A stretch of DNA of 64,000 nucleotides from Lytechinus pictus. Its lineage: Eukaryota > Echinodermata > Echinoidea > Temnopleuroida > Toxopneustidae. A program made the position numbers and the translations under genes. The first letter of the stretch is position 1. Every line of letters begins with the position of its first letter. Of the stretch, positions 1-26,700 are shown piece after piece. The notes below the pieces were generated by a model. It was given only the letters and a program-made list of their open reading frames with translations, was not told the DNA's origin and ran no database searches. The stretch is from the NCBI RefSeq assembly GCF_037042905.1, contig NC_087249.1:33568401-33632400 (forward strand), given 5' to 3'.

Positions 1-17
1 GGTCAGACTGGTCCAGT

Positions 18-200
18 TTAAACTGGTTCTTTGTGATTTATTATTTTCTCCATTAGTTTGTGATGGAGGGCAAAGCACGTGCTCTTTCCGTAACCCGTTG
101 GGAGAATCACGAGACTGTCGTTTCCTCTCTGGGCCTCTTCCAGGGCCTGTTTTTGAGGCACCTTTAATTTTATTGCAAATTCTTCTTCAAGTTCCTCCAT
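18..200 (-). CDS. RecQ-like helicase N-terminal fragment (partial gene or remnant)
   Basis: A 60-residue minus-strand reading frame starts at ATG 198-200 and meets a stop at 18-20. It contains a Q-motif-like lead (PQKQALEEAQRGND) followed by a Walker A motif, ILPTGYGKS. That is the form typical of RecQ-type and RecQ-like superfamily 2 DNA helicases, which hydrolyse ATP to unwind DNA. Only motif I is present; motifs Ia to VI are absent from the window. A GT follows the codons for HKEP just before the stop, so this could be a first coding exon whose gene continues off the left edge, but the donor context (gtttaa) is poor. The alternative is a truncated relic, since helicase fragments of this kind are often multicopy in marine invertebrate genomes. 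The helicase identity of the fragment is fairly sure; its being an active gene is not. Confidence 0.5.
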   Translation of the reverse strand: MEELEEEFAIKLKVPQKQALEEAQRGNDSLVILPTGYGKSTCFALHHKLMEKIINHKEPV

Positions 201-1526
201 ATTTGCAACGCGAACTACGTTTCTGATGTCAATGTCGACTCAATATTGACCTTGATTCTAACTTATTACATCTCTAATTTTTAAAAAAATGTATTTTGTA
301 AACGCAGTCATGTTTGTTCATAATATACAGATTGGGATAAATATAATTTTAATGAAATTAATTCTTCTTTAAATAATGTTTTTTTTTCTATGTTAAATGC
401 AAGCAAGATTGATATCCATTACTGAAATACCTAAATCGCGATTTATTTGAAAAGCAAGTTCGTGATTCGACCGAAGTTTTCTTATCTCTTCTTGTAATGC
501 ATATTCATTAACCTTAACAGTGACGACATCTTATAAATATTCATGTTGCGCATGCGCATACATATTTTTCATTTAATTCAACATGGCGATTCGTACGAAA
601 TCCGAAAATTGATCCTCTATTGTACGATTCCATCGAATTTTCGTAATTTTAAGGAGAACGTATCTTGAACTCAGTTTGTTTAGGTAAGGTCAGTCCTAAC
701 TGTCGTATTTTTGGTTTCGTTTTATCATCCATGTTTTTGTAATTTAGCGATTAATCTAGTGCATCAGTGCACTCCGGTGAGAACGAGTGGGAGCGTTCAG
801 GACCTCGACACTGTCTAAAGACGTCGTGTCGAGGTTCCCGGGGCAACGGTTCCGCTAGCTCGTTTGTGATGAAACCCTCATCCCTAGACACATAGACATA
901 GTTCCCCATTTGTTTGAAATTAATAGAAAATCAAACAAATAGTCTAGATCGAGGCCAGAAATTTTTAATTGAACAAATGCCAATGCCATTGCATGTGCAT
1001 GTTGTTGAATTAAATTTGATTTTGATTTGACATTTGAATTTATCTCTGACTTCACTCTTCAGCCAGTTCAGGACTTGATGAATGATTGAAAAAAAAATTA
1101 CCTCATCACTGTTCATAACTTCCTTCAGCTCCCTCTGTATTCTGCCTGTAGCGATGTTAGCCATATTTGTTGAGATAATGGAGGGACTATTCTTACACTT
1201 GAAATCTCACTCATCAGTCAACCACTGGACGACTTAAGCATAAAACATCACATAGCTGGCATAGGATTACATAATAAACAATACTCTTCGTGGATTTCTG
1301 CTCCGTACAATTATGGTATGTGCGAGATCTAGATATTATCGAATTGGCAGTTGCACTAAATTATACTGCGACTTTTGACGTGCCAATTCACGCGAATGCT
1401 AAATTTTTCAAAGTGCTAAATCGTACTAGTGCTAAAATATCATTATTGTGGAATGTTGGAAAAGAGAGACGGAATAAACGAAAAATTCAAATGAATTTTA
1501 GGCTTTGTTTAGAAAATTGTCACAAT
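201..1526. other. Intergenic stretch with one short hairpin
   Basis: I see no coding exon, RNA gene or complete repeat here. The only clear structure is a perfect 10-bp inverted repeat: ACCTCGACAC at 802-811 pairs with GTGTCGAGGT at 826-835 across a 14-base loop. Confidence 0.5.
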
Positions 1527-1970
1527 CAGGGGCGGATCCAGGATTTTCCAAAAGGGGGGCACATTTTTCCTGGGAAAATTTGTTTTGACAAGCAAAAAAA
1601 AAAAAAAGGTTTTAACAAAAACATCTTCGAGATAGGCTGCAGAGCCCTTTGAAGATTACAGCAGATGATGATGAAAAAATTAAGGATATTTCGCCCCCGA
1701 AAAAAGATTGACAAGCAAAAAAAAAATGGTCTTCACTTTCAAAAGGAGGGGGGCACACTTCTGTTTTATCTGTTTTGGGCATTTTTACATTACAAATTTT
1801 AATTTTGCTTCTCAAGTGGTCACAATTACTTTCAAAATCAAGTTTCAAAACGGCAGCAAAGTCTTAATAAATATTTTGTTGAAAACCCTTTTTTTGGGGG
1901 GGGTTGTCAAATTTTTCCTCGGGAAAATGTTCCCCCCCCCCCCCTTTGAAAAATCATGGATCCGCCCCTG
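1527..1970. mobile_element. hAT-like MITE with CAGGGGCGGATCCA ends
   Basis: The element begins CAGGGGCGGATCCA and ends with its complement TGGATCCGCCCCTG. The inverted similarity continues inward (ATTTTCC against GGAAAAT, GGGGGGCAC-type runs). It is about 444 bp and non-coding. Two internal stretches share TGACAAGC followed by an A run. The CAG start is typical of hAT termini, and the next element to the right has related ends. I could not match an 8-bp target duplication in the flanks (GTCACAAT against ACTAATAC), so the exact class is inferred from the termini. Confidence 0.7.
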
Positions 1971-2349
1971 ACTAATACTACTGTTACCATTTATGGATTC
2001 ATCCTTCAATCGCGGCAATCAAGTTGCTTTTGGCCTCATTCTGCAACCTAAAAAAACCGCAAGATTTTTCGCGCGGTCGCTCTGCTCCGCGCTCAATCTA
2101 TTCTTATTAGTATTTGGCACTGAAAATTCGGGGAAATTCATTGTAAAGGTTATATCCGCTGCATCAGTATGAGAGTATCAATAAGGCCATTTACGAATAA
2201 TTCTATATGATTCCAACATGACTTTTAAATATGGTTATAACTTTGGTACTCAGAAACGAATCAAAACATCATTCAATTACACTGTCGTGAACATGGTGAA
2301 TGTATAGGGGGACGGGTTATCCTGACAATGCATCTTTATGGAAGTGGGG

Positions 2350-3265
2350 CAGGGGCAGCGGACCAAAGTTGAAAGTGGGGGGGGGGGCACAGGGAAAAGG
2401 GCACCTTTTCTTTCGAAAAGGGCACTATCTTAAACATGGCCGTATATATGCAGAAATTTTTCGCTGGGGGGCAGCAGGCCTAATTTTTTTGGAAAAACTC
2501 AAAAGCGAGGGAGCGAAGCGACAGAGCTTATCATTTCGTACAGCCATGATCTTAAATCAAAGAAAATATTGAAAAAATTACTTATCTACCCCACTCATAT
2601 GACTCAGATACTTAAGGCACGTAGGATTATTTTTTCATTCATTGTGCACTTGTAGAACAGAAAGGCGCTAAATAAAGAAACCGGGCGCCCATCGGGCACG
2701 GAAAGAGTGGTTTTTCAGGACAACTTATCTGATATGAAAAATATGCATCTATGAGAAGGCAAATTGGCACTCGTTAAACACATCTCAGGTGAAAAGGGCA
2801 CATAACACGTTCACAGGGGGAACTTTTCTAAGGTAAAAGGGGGCACTGATATAAAAAGGGCACCTAGAAGAAGGAAAAGGGGCACTTGCTAATGGCAGCA
2901 TAAAACGGATCCTTCTCAGGTGAAAGGGGCATGCACAGGTCATGTTCGTGAGGGGCTTTTCTTGTGTAAAAAGGGGCACTGATTCGATAAAGGGCATTTA
3001 AAAGAAGGCAAGGGAGCTCTTGCTGACATATAAAACGGATCCTTCTCAGGTAAAAGGGCACAGAACACGTCCATGAGAGGACATTTCTTGAAAAAATTGG
3101 CACTTATACAAGAAAGGGCACTTGGTAAAACCTAAAACGAGCCTTCTTCCGATGAAAGGGGCACAATACACATTCGTGAAGGGGCATTTTTCTTGCGTAA
3201 AAAGGGCACTTTTTCAGTGCTTCAAAAAGTGGGGGGCACTGTGCCCCTCAGGATCGCCGCCCCTG
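2350..3265. mobile_element. Non-autonomous hAT element with 8-bp target duplication
   Basis: The termini are CAGGGGCAGCGGACC on the left and the near-complement GGATCGCCGCCCCTG on the right. The flanks carry a perfect 8-bp duplication, AAGTGGGG (2342-2349 and 3266-3273), which is diagnostic for hAT transposition. The interior has no transposase. It is built of degenerate direct repeats of roughly 100-150 bp in which AAAGGGCAC, ACGGATCCTTCTCAGGT and TTTTCTTGTGTAAAAAGGGGCACT-like blocks recur from about 2390 to 3235. The short minus-strand reading frames across it are translations of these repeats. Confidence 0.85.
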
Positions 3266-6200
3266 AAGTGGGGGATATTAAATTGTACATTGTAAATTGT
3301 AATATATGTATTCAATGATTATTAAACGATGATTAACTGATGACAAAAATCAATGCCTTTAATGAAACACTTATTTTTAAGATAACAATATTAATCTTTA
3401 CAATTACATCCATTTTATAGGAGACTTTAAATCAGTTAACATAACATTTAAATTATGAATTTAGATCAAAATTTTTAATGTTGCATCATCTCCAAAATAA
3501 TATAATGTTTCCTTTCTGCGATCGTTTCCTTTTCGTTTGCATCATTGTGCTATTTCCACGTTTTTAGAAGTTTATAGAGTTGCCTGTGATGGCCGTCGTT
3601 CCATAAGGCTCTCTTATTCCCGATAATCATGATCACATAGTTTGTTCCATTCTCATCTCACCTTTAACCAGTGAGTAAAGAAGTTTTCTTTGAACAAATC
3701 TTGACTGCTAAATCCTCATTTGCTCTTTTCGATACCAGAACTTCTTTTTTTTTCTTTCTAGAGTTTTCATTTTTGATACCGTATAATACACGACTGAAGC
3801 AACTATTTCAAGGTTCACTCACTATGCTCACTCCCCTCATTTTGTCCCATAATAAATTGCACACCCCTTGCATGAAAGATGTTCTGACATCATTCTGTCT
3901 TCCAACTGCTGAAAAATCAATCCCTCGCTTTGCTCGCTCGCATTAAGATATTAGATATTAACTTAAATTCAGTAGCTTATATCACAAGAAAAACGTTACA
4001 AAATCCTTCAAAATAATTGTAATATGCATTCAACTGATGTCATCACCAAAAGTGACTCTGGGCACAGTTTTATCCCCGTATCCATATCCCTTGATGTGAT
4101 AATTACTCAACACTGTCTTAAAGAATGTTTTGGGCTACCATGTTTTCCAACTACTGAAAGTTCCCTCGATCGCTTCGCTCGCTTGCATATTTATATTAAC
4201 TGTGATTCATGATTCATGCAGTGAATTTATATCACAAGAAACCATTACAATAGTATACCCAGTGTTTTGGGTGTCACCCAATTTATGTCAGTATTGCTAT
4301 CTTCCCCCCCCCCCCCCGGGGCGTATAGAGTGGACAGGGAGGGCAAGAGCCAACAATTTCCCTGTCATCATGGTATATGAACAGGCAATGCTGTAATGAG
4401 GCTAAAAATTTTAGAGGGCCAGATATAATCGGGCAATTTTTTTTTTACGTTGCAAGCGAGCAAAAATTTTGAAATTTTTATTTAAAAATCCAATTTTGTG
4501 ATAGATTTTGACACAATATTCAGATAACAATGTCATATTTCACCCTTCTCCCTTTCCTTTTCTTCCTTTTTTTTTCCGTGGACTGTGCGCCTCTATGTGT
4601 TTTTTTTTAATGATTTGGCGCGAGCATTTATATAGGGCAAAGCTCCATACTTCCCCCTTAAACAATATGGCGCGTATAGCAACAAGTTACTTAAGTCCCA
4701 TGAGAATAACTTTAAAATAGACTTAGACGTACTATTCAGATAAATATCTCACACTTTTCCCTTTTTTTTTGGGCTGTTACTTTGTAGAACTTGTGGAGGC
4801 CATGGTCCAACACCTCCAAACGACACTGCCTTATATACGGCCGCTATTGTTCAATCAAATCGCGTGGATATATGCCCATATAGCTTTCACATAACATTTT
4901 ACAAAGCAGTTGCGTGATAATCCAACATTTTAGAGGGCACACCATAGGAAAAGTAGGAAAATTTGCACACAAAAAAAAGTTGCCTGCAAGCGAAACGAGT
5001 CAGAAAGATAATGGCCATTCGAAATGAAATTCTATAATTAATAAATAATTTTACATCATAGCAAATAACATATGAATTTGTTACCCCCTATTTTGTTCAC
5101 CTAATATGAAGGTTTTATTCAGCTTGGGTCGGCTGTATTTGGCAGTTAATGATACGCGTACCGCCTTGACCGAACTGTGCGAAGTCTGTGTGGTCTGTGT
5201 GGTAGAGATAGGCCGGGCCGTAAACACTACTTCTTGGGGGTGCATAAATTGCCCTAATTAAGTTTATAAATTGTGACAAAATAGAATCACTGTAATTTGT
5301 TTATGATATTGAATGTGGTACGACATAAGGATAACGGAGCAGCTTCTGTTTATGTTAAGATATAGACATATAAGGAAATGTTTTCTTCTGACCAAAAAGT
5401 GAGAATAATTTTCTCTGATTCTGTACTCCTTCCCTCGATGTACTCCCGAGTTCAGGTTCAGTTGTCTTAGCGACGCGTTGTTTACTACTATACTGCGCGC
5501 ATTGTGTGTGTACGTGATTATTGCATAGAAATGTATTCGGCGTATTGTGTGGTGTATACACCGTTCATGCGCTGCACGTATACGTATATGCACCGGTATG
5601 CACACATTATTCATCCCTGGATTTGGCTTTTTAAAATGAGACAAGCATGATTTAACGTGAAAATTGACGGAGCTAAATATTAATCAATCAATATGAATTT
5701 TATATGTATGAAAAGCTTACATGTTACATATCCCTGTCTGGGAACGAGGATTTCCAAATCTAACGCAAAACGCGCTGCTGCCAGGTTGAACATCGTATAC
5801 CAAAATCCAATCGAGCACAGTGCGACCAATTAATGGATATTGTTAATATTAAAAGTTAATTGCATTGTAAAGTTTAACCTAGAAGTGGCGAATTTTTTTT
5901 TTCAAGAATAGGCATGATTTTACATGTAATGAAAAGGAAATGTTCTCTTCTTCTTCTTATATCTAGGACGAGGATATTGTACCCCCTTTCAATTTTTGAT
6001 AGGAGAGGAAAGAGTATAAAGAGTTGATAGGCATACTAAAATAGACAATCGTACGTGCGCAGTGCGACTAATCAATTAACGTAGATTATGCGTGATAAAT
6101 ACAAAAAAAGTTCATTGGATTGTAAAGTTTGACCTAAAAAACACGGCGGTTTTTTTCAACCAATTAGGTTGAACCTTATATCACAAGAAAGAGTTACAAC

Positions 6201-7677
6201 CTGTCTATCTGATAGTCGTTGAACTGAGACATTTTGATACGAAAGTCAGACGCTGTAAGAGAAGATCGAGCCCAAAACAGTGCAAAAAGTGCTTCTCTCA
6301 CACAAAAACACGAGAAACTGTGTATTTTCAGTCAAAAAAACACGGTTGTTTTTTTAATCAGAATATAAAATGACAGATATCATGAGATGAAGAACAAGTC
6401 TAAGATTAAGAAACCGTTTGAACCCGTGAAAAATCTCGAGCGGTTTTTGAGATATGAGTTAAAAGAGCCGAAAATGGGTCTATTTTGTCAAGTTTTTGAC
6501 GCCGGAATAGGGGATTTGCCACGGTGCGCGTTAAGTGAACACAACAAATTCATATGCACTCATATAATTTTCCGTTCAATTTATTTCGTGAAAAAAGGAA
6601 AAATCCGGGAAGAATCTCAGGATATGAACCGGGGATATGAACAGCCCTCTTTCTTTGCGAGGGAGTCAAATTTTCCTTATTTTGAATTTCGGAGAGGAGG
6701 GCTGTTAAAAACACCCATCACATTTTTAAAGTAAAAAAGTTATATTTGTTTTTGTTTCATCAAATAATCATTGTTGTTTAGGTTGATGAGAATTCAGTCA
6801 AATGCCATCAGAATAAAAGTGGCAAATTTTACATCTAGACGTGCTTGTTTTTTCTTAATTCTAGTATAATGTGCATTTTATCCTAGGATATATCGTGGCA
6901 GAGCTGTTCATAAGCAGCGTAACTGTTAAATTGCTCGTAGCAAAAAATATTTAGTGAAATAATGTCATGTACACGATTCAAGAAATTTCCATTGTTATGT
7001 TTACAGATTCTGTTCAATTTCATAATATTTTCATCCTAGAATATACTTGATTATAGGAGATTAATAACATTTTAAAAATAATAATAATAATGTACATTTA
7101 TATATTAAAACAAGTAACATACAAATTAATAATATACTCCCCCCGGCTCACTTCGTATTGCAAATCAATACAAGCTGTTCTTAGTGGATACTTTTACTTC
7201 GCAAGTACTATTTTGATCGTTTTTATTTAGCACAGCTTTTTTTTTTACTACGTAGCTTGGAGGGCGAACGATCCTCGTTTAATAAATTCAATTATGCAAG
7301 AGAATGGATTTTGATATGAAAATTCCAAATCATTTACAATTGTAATTAAAAATAAAAGTTCAATGTAAAATTTATTTAATTATTAATGGGTGAATATTAA
7401 AAACTAGTCATAATTAGAGTCTAACAAACCTGTCGAAAAAGTATACTGATATCATTTAAAGAGACAATTCGCGCGGCGGATCAGCTGAAACCGCGCGCCT
7501 ATTTTGTACATGACATGTGTGTGATCGAAAACGCTGCATGCAACACGTCAATAAACAACGTGGATATATATATTTAACAGTTAGAATATATACTGTTATA
7601 ATATAGTGGTCTCCATCTGGATTTTATCGGACTATTTGACCGATTTGTGTCCCTCGTGTCCTGTCGTTTGACTCTTG
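3266..7677. other. Intergenic region upstream of PRPS with degenerate tandem repeats
   Basis: No convincing exon is visible. Two related blocks around 3830-4010 and 4050-4250 share TTCCAACT(G/A)CTGAAA, CTCGCTTTGCTCGCTCGCAT-like runs and TATATCACAAGAAA, so they are a degenerate tandem duplication. The TATATCACAAGAAA block recurs near 6176. The last 200 bases before the PRPS start hold AT-rich TATA-like runs (about 7563-7602), a possible but unproven core promoter. Short reading frames here have low-complexity or repeat composition. Confidence 0.45.
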
Positions 7678-21261
<13,584 letters not shown>

Positions 21262-22880
21262 TCTACACTGACGTCTCCATCAGTTTTGTTGTAAATTATA
21301 GTTCCAACTTCATCCATCATTTGTACATTGTGTTTTCCATTTTAATGTTCATTTATTTGTCATAGGGTTATGTTTTCTGATTGTACCTACTTGTAACAAG
21401 GTTGTAGCGCACAAAAGGTTATGCGGAGAGAAATGCCCAACAAACCCTTCTGTATAACCAACTGATTCCTTTATCATTGAAGAAAAATATTGAAGGGCAT
21501 TTGGTAGAACCTGCGTATATTTTAATAAGGAACGTTTCTGTTGTGATATCCTTAACTTCTGATAGTTCTCAGTAATTTACCTTTTTCGTATCTCATTTAA
21601 GGTAAAGTCATGGGTTTTTCCAAAGTACTTGACACAAATATTCATTTTTATATTGGAAAACACAGAACTGAAAATTATTCTAATTGCAATATTTCTCAGA
21701 GAATTCTCAAAACACCTGTCTTATTGAAGAACAAAGTTTTGTAATTCCAGGTATTGAAATTATATCCAACTAATTATTTGTATATGTAGCTTCCAGTCTT
21801 TACACGGTTGTAGATTCACTTTCTTGAATTTGTGGCATTCTTTTCTTTTAACATTTGATTTCACTTGCACGTCTGGTTAGAAGGGATAGACTGTTGTGTG
21901 CATTAGATGTATGATTTTTTTCGTCCCAAATTACTTTATTACACTAGAGTATTCAGACTGTTTTACCTACAGTACTTTGGAAGAAATTATAACAGTTTGA
22001 GAACATTAGTTTTTTGTGGCATATACACCTGTTGACATTTTATTTTTTTCTGATTTATTTGATATATTGATTTAATTCCAATTTCTGGGTATTTCATCGA
22101 TACTGTTTTGCTTAGGCGAAATGTATCATAATAGAAACATATATATAGGCAATGTTTCCAAATTACAAACTTTGAATTTTATGTCAAAATTATTCTAGGA
22201 CAAATTGCAAAAAATGTCCCATTTGATACTTTGTTTGTATGTACATAGACCTTTGTTTGAAATATGTAAGAAAAGTACTGACAAGGAATTGAGTAGCAAA
22301 TTGAAATATGTTGGGCAATCCTTTTGAAAATTGCACAAGGGCAAGTCCATGGTATTCTGTCTCGCGCGTCAAAAAAAATATTTATTGGATACGACTGCAA
22401 AGCTATGGTAGATTTAAAGTGCCATCAACTTCAGGTGGTGAGATGCGTTATCGTTTCAAGTTGACTTTAGAAAAATTATGTTGTCATGGCAAGTTACATT
22501 ATCACTCTTCTGGATCTTCTGCATCACCATTTCGACACAGCTATTTTTAAGTTAACTTGGCAGCTTATCTCACCATGTTGACATAATAAGGCTATTAAGT
22601 CAACTTGACAACACATCTTGCCTCTCATCATTTAGTTTTAAGCTTCCTTCAAAACCTTATTTTTTTATCATTGTTATTAGAGCAATAATGTATATGTTAA
22701 ATTTTCTTTGTTGGTAGTAGATCGTTATTGTTTAGAATGACTTTTTTTTATTTTGCATTTTTTTTCTTTATGATTCATACCAAAATCAATTACCGATATA
22801 TTATGTTTGTTACGTAATGAAAATTGTATTGTATACAAATGTTATGAATGCAGAAGAAAAAATAAATCAAATCAAATAAG
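21262..22880 (+). other. PRPS: PRPS 3' UTR with probable poly(A) signal
   Basis: A long AT-rich stretch follows the stop without another exon. AATAAA at 22861-22866 is followed by a short A/T-rich sequence and is the best candidate cleavage signal, implying a ~1.6-kb 3' UTR. An imperfect inverted repeat around 22420-22610 (GGTGGTGAGATGCG against TATCTCACCATGTTGAC) may be a degenerate MITE within it. A further AATAAA near 25977 could mark an alternative end, but that is less likely. Confidence 0.5.
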
Positions 22881-23271
22881 CAATCATGCTGTAAGGGGCA
22901 CATTATTCGCATTATAATATTCATAGAACCTTTTATTCTCAATAACGTGTGTCTGAAGAATAAAAAGAAGCATACCCTGGACTTGCCCTAAAGAAATCAT
23001 TCACCACTCAAGTAGAGTACTTCATCAAGGTGTAGTTATGTTTATGTATTGTACATGTAGCATCTCCCCTATCATTGTGAAAATCAGTTGTGCTATTTTT
23101 ACAATATGTATAGGTACCTCAAGGTATGGTATGGTTTCTATTGAAACATTTTACGTCTATGGCTGTTGAGTCATTGATTACATCTGCTAGTGTATTCTTT
23201 TGCTGTTTTAAGTATGAATAATTGATTTGTCTCCTCTTTAGTAAAAACTATTCCTCATATTTACACTTCTT

Positions 23272-23490
23272 GGGGATGTTTCACAAAGATTTCACGGTTA
23301 AGAGTCACACTTAAATTTCACTTGTATACAGTGTAATTGTATGTAAAGCATCATCCCATTGGTCAGATCATGCCTATGGGACATGCACTACCCTGTATCC
23401 ACCAATCAGATTGCATGCTAAATAACATGTGCACAATGAGGTTTACGCATGGCTCCAAGTCACACTGAACTCTTTGTGAAACACCCCCCC
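23272..23490. mobile_element. Short MITE, GTTTCACAAAG family
   Basis: The left end GGGGATGTTTCACAAAGA is matched in inverse by TCTTTGTGAAACACCCCC on the right, next to a long C run. It is about 220 bp and non-coding. It belongs to the 'tttca-taaag' class of short hairpin elements seen repeatedly in this window. Confidence 0.7.
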
Positions 23491-23499
23491 CCCCCCCCC

Positions 23500-23769
23500 G
23501 GGTCCTGTCTTACAAAGAGTTGCAATTGATCCGATCAATCACAACTATGGACGGCCAGCAACGTCAACATCAATCATGCGCTTTTGTTCAAAATATTTTC
23601 CAACTATGATGTATATTTATTCATTCATTGTTTTCTTGAAAATTCACTGTCCTTCTCTTTGTTTAAAAGGGCAATGTGCAAATTTCCTGTAGAAAAAAAT
23701 ATGACATTGATGGATTTCCATAGAGTTACGATTGATTGGTTCAATTGTAACTCTTTGTAAGATGGGGCT
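23500..23769. mobile_element. Short MITE, CTTACAAAGAGTTGCAATTG ends
   Basis: The left end TCTTACAAAGAGTTGCAATT is complementary to AATTGTAACTCTTTGTAAGA on the right. CGATCAATC / GATTGATTGG extend the arms. It is about 270 bp, non-coding, and sits directly beside the previous MITE. Confidence 0.78.
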
Positions 23770-26700
23770 CTGATTTGATTTATTGTTTGATGTCTTTAGA
23801 GTAAAGTACAATGTTTCACCATGTGACCAATAGGCTGTACGGGGTTTGTTACAGAGTTATTTTAGACTTAAGTTGTGCTTATGACACGTTATATGATTGA
23901 TAGATTAGCCAATAGTGCAGTACCAGGAGCATGAGTTTAAACAATGATTATGTAATACGTATAAAGAAGACCAAAATAACTTTTCCAGAAATACTACCCC
24001 CTCCTCCATATATTTTATCTATCAGATGGACTGGTTTACCAAATTATTCAAGTTTTATTCAAGGGTTATTATTGGCAAGATATTCCATCTACATGGACTA
24101 CAATGCTTGAAAACATATTTTCATACACCATTTGTTGCCATGTTAGGCAACCCCAGAAAAGGTTTGTTTGTCAAGAATAAGCTTTCTACATTAGTATGCA
24201 AATAATGTGATTGTTCAACCAACAAAACATTTAGTGTACATGTATAAGCAGACATTCTTGCATAGATTATATTTCTGTGGCATTTCTAGGTTGAGCAATC
24301 ACAAAATTTGCAACTTTCATTCATAAAATTGTTTCACATTAACAGAAAAACAGAATCATGGCTTGAAAGGAGGTATGCGTACTTGTGTAAATGTTGACCT
24401 GTGGAGCCAATTATGTATTGTGAATTTTGATAAACCAAGTAAGTAGAAGTTTTCTACTCACCATCATTATTTTATATTATTTAGGTTTTAGGTTGAAAAG
24501 CAGTGTTTCATTTGATTTGATAGAATACTCTGTATATCGTGTTTTCCATATAGGGCGCTAAAACGGTATCATACTCTTTTTTTTGCCCATACTAATTTTC
24601 ATTGTGAAAATCTATTGTTAGTGAATCATCAATATGGGTGTAAGCAATTTCTGCATACTTGTTTTTAACTAATTCTTAGAGGGGAATGAATTTTGTAAAA
24701 TATTTGTTGAGTTTAAATGTCATAGAAAAGCAGTGGAAATCAGACGGTTAGCATTGCATCACATCACATGGGACCAGTTATGAAACTGAACATTTGTTCA
24801 GATTTAGCATAGCAAAGCCAAAATATTTGAAGAAACAAAGTTATTCATGCTATTTGAACTTGACAAAAGATTAAAACAAATTGAAATACAAAAAAATATT
24901 ATTTTAAGATACAATTGCTAATTTTACTTTCATTTGTTAATGGGCCTCAATAACTTGGCTAAAGGATAAATTCTCACAGTCCAGGGAGTAAATTTGTGTT
25001 GTATTTTGATGAATTCATTACCATACTTTTACAAATGAATTTTAAGAAATGTGGCGAGCTACAATGCAAAATCTGAACTTAACTTCATGGTATTTAATTA
25101 AACTTGTTCCATGCGATGTGATGCAGTTTGTTTATTTGTAACTAATGGCTATTAAAGAAATTGTCAATTCACTAATTTTATGCTTCATTTTATTATAAAA
25201 AATTAAAAATCTAATGATGTGCTTCAGGGTTTTTTATTCAGTCTCCAGAGTTCTAAATGACCCCCTCCCCCATCCTGCATTATCTGGACCAACCTGATAG
25301 AACAAAAGTACATCGGGCACAAAGATAATGCTGTAGAATGCAGTGGTTTTGAAATCATTCCTCAGGTGTAATATAAAGCCCACCAAAACTTCAATAATGC
25401 AATTTGCTTTTTACTCTCATTCTAACAATTTAATCTCTCTCAGTAATTAATTTTCTGTATAGTAAGGGGCCTTCGTAGTATAAACCTTATAAAGATTCAC
25501 TTCTTGTTCATGACATCAAAGAGATATTTTATTCCCTCCATTTTTCCCATTTTTTTTAGATTTTGTATTATTTCAAAATGCATCTTCTGATACTCACTTA
25601 TTATTTGCAACATTGAATTGAAAGTTGAATGAAAATGAATTAGAATTCAAGGTCAGATTTATCAAGACTTAATACAGGCTTTAAAGGTGTCACCTTTATC
25701 AATATTAATTTTACAAAGCAGGTGGGTGTTTCATAAAGCTGTTCGTAAGTTAAGAGCGACTGGTGATCCTTTCTTGTGGTAAATGGTATATTCATTGGCG
25801 ATGGTTTAGCGCGTAAGAAAGGTTCACCAGTCGTTCTTATCTTAAGAACAGCTTCATGAAACGGCCCCCAGATATATCGATGGTGTGATGAAGAAATACT
25901 GTGATGCCACTTGCTAACTACTTCCTCTTTTCCCAATAGCCTGTGTATTATTTGTTCTATAAACGAATGTATATTTAATAAAAGTTTAATTTGAATGAAA
26001 TGTGTTTAAAAGTTATTTCAAAAAGTCACAAATCTTTTTTTTTCAGGGGGGGACATAAAAAAAATATGGGTTTGTAAAAACAGACTTGATTACTGGGTGG
26101 GCTTCTTTAAATCTTCCTTATAGTTTTGGAAAATCCACCTCCCCCTTGAAGCGCATGTTACTATTCTATTTCATAACTAGCTTATATCAATGCATGCACC
26201 CAAAAACGGTTGCAGTGTGAAAGATATAAATTTTTAAAATGTGTTATATTGACTTGATTTTTAATCAGAACAAATTTGATCAGGTGCCCGGTCAGAATAG
26301 AGCATCTGCATATTTTTGTCTGGTTTATATAAAACACCTCAAACATGGAATGGGCTGAAAATTTCAGGATCTATTCTTTGGCATTAGCTTTCTAAATTCA
26401 AATTACTAAATATGAGTAAAGTAAGTATCAAACGGCCATTTTAATTCAAAATCAAATTAAAAAAAACATTGCCAAGAGAGGGAATTTATATCCCAATGTC
26501 CTAAAATGCGATACATGTATTTGAATTCTATACGGGTAAAACTATTAATAACTAATTTGCCTTTGTAATATTGTAATGTTGGATGATACTAGATTATATT
26601 TTACATTGCTGACCCCTACCAAAACTTTAGACTGGCTTTAGACTGGAGTTCATGGGCTATTTGCCCCCTTTAAACTTGGGTTTAGAGGGATTAACGTCAT

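Noticed and set aside
1290-1971. Plus-strand frames across the 1.3-2.0 kb region
   Set aside because: They run into homopolymer-rich MITE DNA and share no recognisable protein features.
2785-3103. Cys/Phe/Pro-rich minus-strand frames with repeating APFYxRK units
   Set aside because: The unit is the tandem DNA repeat inside a hAT MITE; there is no start context or independent evidence of coding.
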